Both the position numbers and the translations under genes were made by a program. From the NCBI RefSeq assembly GCF_001957125.1, contig NZ_MPHJ01000021.1:21546-85545 (forward strand): a stretch of 64,000 nt of DNA, given 5' to 3'. Source of the DNA: Shewanella sp. UCD-KL12. Lineage in GTDB: Bacteria > Pseudomonadota > Gammaproteobacteria > Enterobacterales > Shewanellaceae. The notes below the pieces were generated by a model that saw only the letters and a program-made list of their open reading frames with translations, was not told where the DNA came from and did not search any database. This document shows, one piece after another, positions 1-7,322 of the stretch. Numbering within the stretch: the first letter of the stretch is position 1; each line of letters begins with the position of its first letter.

Positions 1-82
1 TTTAGCCTAGCTGGATAAATTTAACGTATTGAATCTGGTTTAGCTGAGAGATTGCTAAGCCTGCGATTAACTAGGAAAAATT

Positions 83-793
83 ATGACACCACACATTAAT
101 GCCGAAGCTGGCGCATTTGCAAAAACCGTATTGATGCCAGGCGATCCACTTCGTGCCAAGTACATTGCCGAGAACTTTCTTGATAACCCTAAATTAGTTA
201 CCGATGTACGAAACATGTTGGGCTATACCGGTGAATATCAAGGTAAGCCGATCTCTGTGATGGGCTCTGGAATGGGGATTCCGTCGATCTCTATCTATGC
301 TAAAGAGCTGATCACCGAATACGGTGTTGAAAAGATCATTCGCATCGGATCATGTGGCGCAGTAAGCGACAAGATTAAACTGATGGATGTTGTTATGGCG
401 ATGGGCGCGAGTACAGATTCAGCTGTGAACCGCACTCGTTTTGCTGATACTGACTTTGCTATGATTGCTGATTTTGAACTCCTTAGAAAAGCCGCTGACG
501 CAGCACAAAAGCAAGGCGTTAACTATCACGTTGGTAACTTATACTCCTCAGATCTGTTCTACAGCGCTGATGAGAACCGTTACGACTTAATGGAAAAATA
601 CGGCATTTTAGGCGTTGAGATGGAAGCTGCTGGTCTTTATGGCGTAGCCACAGAATATGGGGCTCAGGCATTAGCGATGATGACTGTGACTGACCACCTA
701 AGACAAGGATTACACCTGACTGCAGAAGAGCGACAGCAGACACTTAATGAGATGATTAAACTGACACTGGAAGCAGTAAGTGCGGATCTTTAA
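83..793 (+). CDS. deoD: Purine nucleoside phosphorylase, DeoD type
   Basis: Cytosolic enzyme that splits purine (deoxy)ribonucleosides with phosphate into the base and (deoxy)ribose-1-phosphate, a step of nucleoside salvage. The 236-residue length matches the hexameric bacterial DeoD family. Visible landmarks are the N-terminal TPHINA with the conserved His, the phosphate-binding GDPLRAK and RIGSCGAV segments, the GMGIPS loop, the nucleoside-binding EMEAAGLYG motif, and TVTDHLR carrying the base-contacting Asp. The ATG follows AGGA at a spacing of about 7 nt. In relatives deoD usually ends a deoCABD operon; the 82 bases before it here contain no gene, so any upstream operon partners lie outside the window. 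A 15-bp perfect inverted repeat follows 25 bp after the stop. Confidence 0.97.
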   Translation: MTPHINAEAGAFAKTVLMPGDPLRAKYIAENFLDNPKLVTDVRNMLGYTGEYQGKPISVMGSGMGIPSISIYAKELITEYGVEKIIRIGSCGAVSDKIKLMDVVMAMGASTDSAVNRTRFADTDFAMIADFELLRKAADAAQKQGVNYHVGNLYSSDLFYSADENRYDLMEKYGILGVEMEAAGLYGVATEYGAQALAMMTVTDHLRQGLHLTAEERQQTLNEMIKLTLEAVSADL

Positions 794-818
794 TTGTTAA
801 AGTAACCTTTTACCCTAC

Positions 819-893
819 GGCTCTCGAACATTTACTAATAGCTGTGATATCAATAGGTATACGCAGTACAATAATATGAAATGTTCGAGAGCC
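819..893. repeat. 75-bp element with perfect 15-bp inverted termini
   Basis: GGCTCTCGAACATTT at 819-833 is exactly complementary to 879-893. The 45 bp between the arms are AT-rich and hold no ORF. There is no T-tract after the right arm, so this is not a classical terminator. It could be a small non-autonomous (MITE-like) element or an mRNA-stabilising structure at the 3' end of the deoD transcript. The rest of the 794-1137 gap shows nothing I can name. Confidence 0.7.
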
Positions 894-1137
894 ATCCACA
901 ATAAAACAGTACTAAGTAAAAGTGTTAAGTAACAGTGTTTAGTCCCAGCGATACGTCCTGCAGATTATCATTTTGTTTTAAGCTCACACTGACCAACTAT
1001 CGCTTCCCCTCATAAGAAGTTTATATTCCGTAAGCTGCTTTTCCTGATTAGAACTCAAACACTTGTTTAAATTTATAAAGCTTCGCAGTAGACTGTAGCC
1101 ATTAATTTGAACTGAAAATAGAACTGTGGATGCTGTT

Positions 1138-1575
1138 ATGAGTATTTGGTTTAGACCTGTTTCCCTTGAAGACTGTGCCAAAATGGATGCTGGAATGCAT
1201 GGTAAAGGCACCTTAATGAAAACCATGGGGATAAGGATCACTGAAATTGGTGATGACTATATGGTTGCGACTATGCCCGCTTCACCTGAGGTGCATAATC
1301 CTTTAGGTATCGTTCATGGTGGGGCTAATGTTGCCCTTGCTGAGACCGTCGCCAGTTATGCGGCGAATTTTGCCGTCGATTTTGAGAACTACTACTGTGT
1401 CGGGCAAGAGATCAATGCCAACCACCTTAAAGCCTCACGTAACGGCACACTGACAGCTACTGCTAAGCCTGTTCATCTAGGTAAGAGAAGTTCAGTATGG
1501 GAGATACTCATCCATAATAGTGGTGGTGATCTCTGCTGTATTTCACGTATGACAGCAGCTGTTGTAAAGCGCTAA
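1138..1575 (+). CDS. Hotdog-fold acyl-CoA thioesterase, YdiI/MenI-like
   Basis: A 145-residue single hotdog domain. It has the NPLGIVHGGANVALAE core, in which HGG and the following Glu form the active site of the YdiI/PaaI group. EINANHL, KPVHLGKRSSVWEI and CCISRMTAAV align closely with what I recall of E. coli YdiI, which hydrolyses 1,4-dihydroxy-2-naphthoyl-CoA in menaquinone synthesis. The same chemistry is likely here, but YdiI-type enzymes are promiscuous. I chose the ATG at 1138 because MSIWFRP aligns with the YdiI N-terminus; a GTG at 1126 would add four residues. No strong ribosome binding site precedes either start. It is monocistronic, with no men genes adjacent. Confidence 0.85.
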   Translation: MSIWFRPVSLEDCAKMDAGMHGKGTLMKTMGIRITEIGDDYMVATMPASPEVHNPLGIVHGGANVALAETVASYAANFAVDFENYYCVGQEINANHLKASRNGTLTATAKPVHLGKRSSVWEILIHNSGGDLCCISRMTAAVVKR

Positions 1576-1749
1576 TTTTCCCCTTTGTTAATATGCATGG
1601 CGGGGAGGTTGAATACTATCAATGGTATAAGCCCCAGCGTTACCCCGTCTTAGCAATATCTAGGCACTTAATATCGATTTGATGGGTGCCTACATATACC
1701 TGTTTTTAAAAATATATAAGCGACTCATCTCGATTTAGTCATTGTCATT

Positions 1750-2160
1750 GCTAACGTAAATAAGCTTTCAAGCTATATAAGCCATTGCTCTCCACTTAGT
1801 CAGTGCTAACGTAAACAAGCTTTTAGCCTATATAAGCCATTGCTCTCCACTTAGCCAGTGCTAACGTAAACAAGTTTTCAAGCTATATAAGCCATTCATC
1901 TCTACTTAGTCAGTGCTAACGTAAACACGCTTTCAAGCTATGTAAGCCATTCATCTCTACTTAGTGAGTGCTAACGTAAATAAGCTTTCAAGATATATGA
2001 GCAGTTAATCTCCACTTAGGGAGTGCTAACGTAAACAAGCTTTCAAGCTATGTAAGCCATTCATCTCTACTTAGTTGGTGCTAACGTAAATAAGCTTTCA
2101 AGATATATGAGCAGTTAATCTCCACTTAGGGAGTGCTTGCGTAAACTCGCTATAGAAATA
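1750..2160. repeat. 55-bp tandem repeat array, about 8 units
   Basis: GCTAACGTAAA or a close variant recurs at 1750, 1805, 1860, 1915, 1970, 2025, 2080 and 2135 (the last degenerate, GCTTGCGTAAA), an exact 55-bp period. Each unit continues with AAGCTTTCAAGCTAT, a few T/A-rich bases, and CTCCACTTAGTCAGT or a variant. Units at 1915 and 2025 resemble each other, as do those at 1970 and 2080, so the last part grew by duplication of a 110-bp dimer. A degenerate unit may precede from about 1711. The period is not a multiple of 3 and no ORF runs through. Units contain AGCTT-TC-AAGCT, a short hairpin. It fills most of the 691-bp gap between the thioesterase and the next gene. Confidence 0.95.
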
Positions 2161-2266
2161 TAAGCATGTGGTACATAATAACTCCCTTGATTATTGACGA
2201 GTGAAAGCCTTAATGAACTAGACTTATTCTAAGGTTATTTAGCTTGTCGCTGTGGGGATGAAGTAA

Positions 2267-2524
2267 ATGGAAAGTGCAACAATTTGGGAGTGGGTGGGCT
2301 ATTTAGCCTCTGTGGTGGTCGCCATCTCACTGATGATGTCAAATATTAAGAAGTTACGTTGGTGGAACCTGATTGGTGCAGCGCTTTTTGTGGCCTACGG
2401 TTTAGCTATCGATGCTTTACCTGTAGCGCTAGTGAACTTCTTTATTGTTTTGATTGACCTATATTATCTGGTTAAAATCTATAAAGCAGAAAAAGAGTTT
2501 AATCAGAATTCCAGTGCTGAATAA
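2267..2524 (+). CDS. Small inner-membrane protein, YgjV-like
   Basis: 85 residues with three hydrophobic segments (about 9-25, 34-48 and 51-70), a Trp-rich turn (KKLRWWNLIGAALF) and a charged C-terminal tail (KIYKAEKEFNQ). The pattern SLMMSNIKKLRWWNLIGAALFVAYG resembles the repeat seen in YgjV-type membrane proteins and PQ-loop/SemiSWEET-like half transporters, so a homodimeric membrane protein is plausible. No substrate can be named. The ATG follows a GGGGAT stretch at suitable distance. It stands alone between the 55-bp array and the catalase leader region. Confidence 0.7.
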   Translation: MESATIWEWVGYLASVVVAISLMMSNIKKLRWWNLIGAALFVAYGLAIDALPVALVNFFIVLIDLYYLVKIYKAEKEFNQNSSAE

Positions 2525-2846
2525 TGCCTGGGTTCAATTTTTAGTTTCACCTAAGTGAAGTAGCGTCTGATTATGCAGTTAACAGGTCCTACTTCAATTG
2601 TACTTATTAGTCTTTCAAATTTACACTTTACTGTTTTTAATCATAGCTTTACTTTTTACCTCCATATTTAGTTCCTCATTCAACCCCCTTGTTTAGCATA
2701 ATGCTCTACGGTTACGTCAATAGATTGGTTTTTTATATTTCCTTGCTATTTAATTGATTTATATCAATATTTACAATGCGTAACCTCAATAATCTCCATT
2801 AGCCCTCTTAAGTACTACTTTCTAGGTATCTGTGAGAATGTTCACA

Positions 2847-2889
2847 CTATCTTAATCTGCAAAATGGATTGATATAATCTATCTTAATC
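2847..2889 (+). promoter_or_regulatory. Putative catalase promoter and operator
   Basis: CTATCTTAATC occurs twice, at 2847-2857 and 2879-2889, 32 bp apart (about three helical turns). A TATAAT at 2873-2878 lies between the copies. The second copy together with 2867-2876 makes an imperfect palindrome (8 of 10 positions pair). This is what an activator site overlapping the -35 region could look like, and an OxyR-type regulator would suit a catalase, but the sequence does not convincingly match the OxyR consensus. The rest of 2525-2996 shows no gene. Confidence 0.4.
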
Positions 2890-2996
2890 GTTTTATCTTA
2901 TTTTGTGGGTGAACTATTATTTGTTCATCGACAGGGTTTATGTGAAGGCTTGTAAAGGTGACCTTGACTAGGTGACTAGATAAGCGAAACGGAGCA

Positions 2997-3044
2997 ATGA
3001 CTATGGCCACAATATTTGATGTTATCGAAGACTGGTTGAGTTAG
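2997..3044 (+). CDS. Possible leader peptide upstream of catalase (15 aa)
   Basis: A short ORF reads MTMATIFDVIEDWLS then TAG. GGAG at 2991-2994 is only 2 nt before the first ATG but about 8 nt before the second, in-frame ATG at 3003, which is a good Shine-Dalgarno distance. The stop is 72 nt before the catalase start, so the ORF lies in the likely 5' untranslated region. No terminator or clear attenuator follows. It may be a real small protein, a translational control element or chance. Confidence 0.3.
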   Translation: MTMATIFDVIEDWLS

Positions 3045-3116
3045 GCGACTATATTAACGTTTAAAAATTAATGTTTTAAAAAATTGATGAATAACAAAGC
3101 ATTGGAGAATAAGATT

Positions 3117-4583
3117 ATGAGCACGCAAGCAAACTATTTGACTAGCCAAAACGGTGCACCAGTTGCCGACGACCAAAACTCTCTAAGCGCAGGCGAGCGT
3201 GGCCCAGTGCTATTACAGGACTTTCATTTGTTAGAGAAGTTGGCTCACTTTAACCGTGAGCGTATTCCTGAGCGTGTTGTTCATGCAAAAGGAACTGGTG
3301 TGTATGGCACATTTACGCTGACTAAAGATATGAGTGAGTACACCATTGCCGATCATTTCAATGAAGTTGGTAAGCAGACAGAGACCTTCCTGCGTTTCTC
3401 TACTGTTGGTGGCGAAATGGGCTCAGCGGATGCGGAGCGTGATCCTCGTGGCTTTGGTTTGCGCTTTTATACAGCGCGCGGCAATCACGATATTGTTGGC
3501 AATAATACACCGACTTTCTTCCTGCGTGATGGCATCAAGTTCCCAGACTTTATTCATACTCAAAAGCGTAACCCGCAGACTAATTTAAAAGATCCACAAG
3601 CTATGTGGGACTTCTGGGCACTTAATCCTGAAGCTTTGCATCAAGTGACTGTATTAATGTCAGATCGTGGCATCCCAGCTAACTATCGTCAGATGAATGG
3701 CTATGGATCGCACACCTACTCGCTTTGGAATGATAAAGGTGAGCGTTTCTGGGTTAAGTTCCACTTTAAGACTAAGCAGGGCATTGCTAACTTAACACCT
3801 GAGCAGGCTGATATTCTTAAAGGTATCGATCCTGACTCATCTCAGCGTGACATGGTTGCTGCGATTGCCGACGGTAACTTCCCTCGCTGGGCTGTCAAAG
3901 TACAGATAATGCCAGAAGCCGATGCTAACACTTATCATATCAATCCGTTTGACCTGACAAAGGTATGGCCACATGCTGATTATCCTCTGATTGAGATTGG
4001 TGAGCTTGAGCTAAATCGTATGCCTGAGAACTACTTTGCTGAAGTTGAGCAAGTCGCGTTAGCGCCGAGCAATCTAGTGCCAGGTGTAGGTGCATCTCCA
4101 GATAAGATGTTGCAGGCTCGCTTGTTTGCTTATGCCGATGCACAGAGATACAGAATAGGTGCCAACTATAACCAGCTACCCGTTAACTGTCCTCATGCAA
4201 CCAAAGCTAATCACCATCAACGTGCAGGTGCTATGGCCGGAACGCAGTGCCCATACAGTGGCAGTCAGACGGGCGGTGATGCTTCTGCAAACTATGGACC
4301 TAATTCTCGTGAAGAGGGTTTAGTCGATGTATCAAAATTTGCAGAGCCACCACTACGTTTAGATGGTGAAGCCGATAGATACAGCCGTTATAACCAAGAT
4401 GATTTTTCTCAGGCCGGAAACCTTTACCGTATTCTGCCAGAAGATGAGAAGGCGAGGCTTATTACTACAATATGTGGCAGCTTGAGCGAGACGACTATGG
4501 ATGTGCAGCAGACTATGGTGGAGCATTTCACTAAAGCCGATGCAGATTATGGTCAGCGCATTAAGCAGACATTGGGCCTGTAA
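3117..4583 (+). CDS. Monofunctional heme catalase, clade 3 (small subunit)
   Basis: Degrades hydrogen peroxide to water and oxygen. 488 residues, the usual size for small-subunit catalases. The distal heme-pocket His is in ERVVHAKG near the N-terminus, the catalytic Asn is in VGNNTPTFFLRD, and the proximal Tyr heme ligand is in RLFAYADAQRYR. I chose ATG 3117 (MSTQANYLTSQNG) because GGAG sits 9 nt upstream; the frame stays open to a TTG at 3084, but that start lacks a ribosome binding site. No signal peptide is evident, so it is probably cytosolic. It is monocistronic with its own promoter region and a terminator at 4598-4633. Naming it katA or katB would need comparison with the other catalases of the genome. 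Confidence 0.96.
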   Translation: MSTQANYLTSQNGAPVADDQNSLSAGERGPVLLQDFHLLEKLAHFNRERIPERVVHAKGTGVYGTFTLTKDMSEYTIADHFNEVGKQTETFLRFSTVGGEMGSADAERDPRGFGLRFYTARGNHDIVGNNTPTFFLRDGIKFPDFIHTQKRNPQTNLKDPQAMWDFWALNPEALHQVTVLMSDRGIPANYRQMNGYGSHTYSLWNDKGERFWVKFHFKTKQGIANLTPEQADILKGIDPDSSQRDMVAAIADGNFPRWAVKVQIMPEADANTYHINPFDLTKVWPHADYPLIEIGELELNRMPENYFAEVEQVALAPSNLVPGVGASPDKMLQARLFAYADAQRYRIGANYNQLPVNCPHATKANHHQRAGAMAGTQCPYSGSQTGGDASANYGPNSREEGLVDVSKFAEPPLRLDGEADRYSRYNQDDFSQAGNLYRILPEDEKARLITTICGSLSETTMDVQQTMVEHFTKADADYGQRIKQTLGL

Positions 4584-4597
4584 AAAACCAATAGATA

Positions 4598-4633
4598 AAA
4601 AGGCGCTAGTTTCGAGGAGCTAGCGCCTTTTTT
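4598..4633. terminator. Bidirectional intrinsic terminator
   Basis: The stem GGCGCTAG (4602-4609) pairs with CTAGCGCC (4620-4627) around a 10-nt loop. Runs of A on the left and T on the right extend it, giving a U-tract on both strands. It lies between the converging catalase and UPF0016 genes. Confidence 0.9.
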
Positions 4634-4637
4634 ATGG

Positions 4638-5213
4638 CTAGAACAGCAATGTTGCTACGCCGAGCAATGCAAATAGCAGCGCACAACCACGATGGATTAA
4701 TTTCATAGGTAGCTTTTCAGCGCTAAAGTTTCCAGCAAACACGACGGGGACATTGGCTAGCATCATCCCTAAGGTTGTCCCCATCACAACCATGAATAAA
4801 GCATCATATTTGGCTGCTAATACCACGGTGGCAACTTGCGTCTTATCACCCATCTCTGCAATAAAAAATAGAATGAATGTTGCGATGAAGGGGCCCATCT
4901 TATAAAAGCGACTCTCTTCGCAATCGACTTTATCAGGGACTAATACCCACAAGGCAATGGCAAAAAATGAACCGGCTACTAAGTATCGGGCTAAGTCAGG
5001 ACTTAATAATCCCACGGCCCAATTACCAATCCAGGCGGCAGCAAAATGATTAATTAAGGTCGACAGGAAAATACCGAGAATGATGGCGGTTTTACTGCCT
5101 TTGATATGACTAAATCGAGCAGCGAGGATTAGAGCGAGCAGTTGAGTTTTATCACCAATTTCGGCGATGGCAACCGTAAAGGTTGAGGCGAATAGTGCTT
5201 CTAGTGCGTCCAA
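4638..5213 (-). CDS. mneA: Manganese exporter, UPF0016/GDT1 (TMEM165) family
   Basis: About 191 residues, nearly all in six transmembrane helices arranged as two homologous halves. Each half has the family signature: AEIGDKTQ in the first and AEMGDKTQ in the second. Members in Vibrio (MneA) export Mn2+ and are controlled by a Mn2+ riboswitch. The yybP-ykoY element directly upstream supports the same role here. The frame stays open to an ATG at 5267, but that would start inside the riboswitch expression platform. TTG at 5213-5211 is preceded by AAAGGA at a 6-nt spacing and gives the family N-terminus (LDALEALFASTFTVAIAEIGDK), so I use it. Confidence 0.9.
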   Translation of the reverse strand: MDALEALFASTFTVAIAEIGDKTQLLALILAARFSHIKGSKTAIILGIFLSTLINHFAAAWIGNWAVGLLSPDLARYLVAGSFFAIALWVLVPDKVDCEESRFYKMGPFIATFILFFIAEMGDKTQVATVVLAAKYDALFMVVMGTTLGMMLANVPVVFAGNFSAEKLPMKLIHRGCALLFALLGVATLLF

Positions 5214-5227
5214 GAGACATCCTTTAA

Positions 5228-5265
5228 GGGGGGCAATAGTTCCGAGTACAGAAAACCGGCCCCCC
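5228..5265 (-). promoter_or_regulatory. Riboswitch expression-platform hairpin
   Basis: On the minus strand GGGGGGC (5265-5259) can pair with GCCCCCC (5234-5228). This places a strong stem just before the AAAGGA ribosome binding site (5225-5220) of the exporter gene. GCCGG within 5260-5256 could instead pair with CCGGC at 5303-5299, at the 3' edge of the aptamer. The two pairings exclude each other, as expected for a switch. The direction of control is inference. Confidence 0.55.
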
Positions 5266-5292
5266 ATTTATATTGGTCGGTGACTGCACTCA

Positions 5293-5459
5293 GGTCTTGC
5301 CGGGTAAGGTGAATCATCAATTCATCTTACTGTGAGCACCATGGCGATATGGCCAAGTATGTTGATACTCACCCAGCCTCGGATCTCGTTAATCATGATT
5401 ATTTGAATAAAAATTCATGATTGATTCGACGCTGTTAGCTACTCCCCTGAAAGTAGTAG
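5293..5459 (-). ncRNA. yybP-ykoY (Mn2+) riboswitch aptamer
   Basis: Read on the minus strand, the region starts with CTTTCAGGGGAGTAGC (conserved GGGGAGTAGC loop, 5448-5438). It continues through GAGGCTGGGTGAGTAT and ends with GGCAAGACCTGAG (5301-5289). These blocks match the conserved parts of the yybP-ykoY class, which senses Mn2+. It lies between a good promoter and a UPF0016 Mn exporter gene, the classical arrangement, so Mn2+ should switch expression of the exporter on. Confidence 0.93.
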
Positions 5460-5465
5460 CCGAGC

Positions 5466-5493
5466 ATTATACATTTTGCTTGTTATCCCGCAA
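5466..5493 (-). promoter_or_regulatory. Sigma-70 promoter for the riboswitch-exporter transcript
   Basis: On the minus strand TTGCGG (5493-5488) and a perfect TATAAT (5471-5466) are 16 bp apart. Transcription would start near 5459, just at the 5' stem of the riboswitch. Between this promoter and 5923 I see no gene and no convincing regulatory site. Confidence 0.75.
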
Positions 5494-5922
5494 CTACTCA
5501 GATCTCAAAATTGCAGCTAATTGGCATAATTATTGAGCGTGTTTGGTTATTGTGTATGGCTTGTTGGAAACTTATTGAGCCAGTGTTCAAACTTGTTTAC
5601 GCGGGCTATAGATGGCTTGCTCACTGGGTTTGTAGCTGTTAATGTCTCCCTTCCATTATATAAAAGTCATTTAGAGAAAGAGTAGCAATGAAATATTCGT
5701 ATCTGTTTTTAACTCGATTTATTAAGCCTCAGTGGCTCTGTCGATAGGGTAAAAAACTTATTAACTGAACCATTGAGGCCAATTGAAATTTAAGGTCAAT
5801 TGACCAGATTCGATTGGAGGCAGTTAATAAAGATTCAAAATTGCTAAATCTCTCCTTCAAAGTCGTTCTAAATCTGACCTACCAAAAACGTAGAATAAAA
5901 ATATATCTAACAGGACAATTTT

Positions 5923-7122
5923 GTGAATTTAAAAATGCTCGGCTCAATCGCTATCGTTGCAGGTACTGCAATCGGTGGTGGCATGTTAGCTCTTCCCTTA
6001 GCCACGGCTTCTCTGGGAACCATTCCGGCGTTTCTGCTGCTGATCACCATTTGGGGGATATCAATCTATACCTCTCTACTCATGCTTGAGATTAACTTAC
6101 GTACTGGTGTTGGCGACAATGTGCATGCCATTACAGGTAAGTTGCTCGGTAAGGGAGGGCAGTTAATTCAGGGTGCCTCATTTATGAGTCTGCTGTTTGC
6201 ATTAACTATGGTCTATCTTATGGGTGGCTCATCTTTGCTTGAGTCTCGCTTTGAGCCTTTAGGCATCACGCTTAACAACCAAGTTGCGGTATTGCTATTT
6301 ACTGTGCTGTTTGGTGGCATGATTGCTATTGGTGTCAGCTGGATAGATAAGGTATCGCGAGTCCTTTTCTCCTCTATGGTGGTATTGCTTGTTATCGTTG
6401 TGGCCTTCTTGCTTCCTGATGTTGATGTGTCAGTCATGTTAGCGATGAGCTCCAATGAGGCGATATCGAGTAGTGAGCTAAATAACTTATGGCTCGCTGC
6501 GGTACCTATTGTATTTACCTCTTTTGGTTTTCATGTCTGTATTGCGACAATCGTACGCTACTTAGATGGCGATGCTGTCTCACTGCGTAAGGTGTTGATT
6601 ATTGGCTCAACGATTCCACTTGTCTGCTACATCCTTTGGTTAATGGTGACATTAGGAACCTTAGGTGGCGAGACGGTACACGGATTTGAAGGCTCTTTAC
6701 CACTGCTTGTTACTGCACTGCAGGGGCTGGCTGATTCTGAGCTATTAAAGCAGTGTATTGACCTGTTTGCTAACCTTGCGCTGATCACCTCATTCTTAGG
6801 GGTGACCATGAGCCTGTTTGATTACATTGCTGAGTTAACGCGTGCTAAAAATGATGTGGCTGGTCGTGCTAAAACCTGGCTAATCACCTTTATTCCGCCT
6901 CTGCTTTGTGCACTGTTTTATCCTGATGGGTTCTTCCAGGTACTTGGCTTCGCGGCAATTCCATTAGTGGTGATGATCATCTTCTTGCCGATTGCTATGG
7001 CCCTAAAGCAGCGTAAAGAGTCTCTTGGTGGATACCAAGTCTCAGGTGGAACTCCTGCACTGGCTGTTGCTGCGGTATTAGGCTGTGTAATTATTGCGTC
7101 ACAGTTGTGGGTTGCGCTATAG
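5923..7122 (+). CDS. tyrP: Aromatic amino acid permease, TyrP/Mtr (HAAAP) family
   Basis: Proton-coupled importer of tyrosine (or tryptophan) in the inner membrane. 399 residues with about eleven transmembrane segments. The N-terminus LGSIAIVAGTAIGGGMLALPLATASLG is the family signature in the first helix, and the overall length equals TyrP and Mtr (about 400-415 aa). It looks closer to TyrP than to Mtr to me, but substrate preference cannot be proven by eye. The start is GTG at 5923, with AGGA about 8 nt before it. It is monocistronic, followed by a terminator. Confidence 0.88.
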   Translation: MNLKMLGSIAIVAGTAIGGGMLALPLATASLGTIPAFLLLITIWGISIYTSLLMLEINLRTGVGDNVHAITGKLLGKGGQLIQGASFMSLLFALTMVYLMGGSSLLESRFEPLGITLNNQVAVLLFTVLFGGMIAIGVSWIDKVSRVLFSSMVVLLVIVVAFLLPDVDVSVMLAMSSNEAISSSELNNLWLAAVPIVFTSFGFHVCIATIVRYLDGDAVSLRKVLIIGSTIPLVCYILWLMVTLGTLGGETVHGFEGSLPLLVTALQGLADSELLKQCIDLFANLALITSFLGVTMSLFDYIAELTRAKNDVAGRAKTWLITFIPPLLCALFYPDGFFQVLGFAAIPLVVMIIFLPIAMALKQRKESLGGYQVSGGTPALAVAAVLGCVIIASQLWVAL

Positions 7123-7215
7123 AAGGCCTTGATTGATTAGGGACTATTCACCTTTACACCCTCTTTTGTAAGGGAAAGCGTCTAAGACTGTTGTAGTGAT
7201 GGTTTCATATGATAA

Positions 7216-7253
7216 AGTCGAGCCGAATATTTATATTTGGCTCGGCTTTTTTA
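7216..7253 (+). terminator. Intrinsic terminator after the permease gene
   Basis: AGTCGAGCCGAATAT pairs with the later TATTTGGCTCGGCT with few mismatches, followed by a run of six T. Confidence 0.9.
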
Positions 7254-7322
7254 CGTCTGGGCTTTAAAACATAAGCACTAGGCGAACCTTACGATCTAGT
7301 GCAAATAAAACGGATTTAGCAA

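Noticed and set aside
1750..2160. CRISPR array
   Set aside because: The units are continuous tandem repeats in which the whole 55 bp is similar; there are no unique spacers and no cas genes.
5814..6089. 91-codon ORF overlapping the aromatic amino acid permease
   Set aside because: Most of it overlaps the permease in another frame, and the permease has clear family motifs and a good start.
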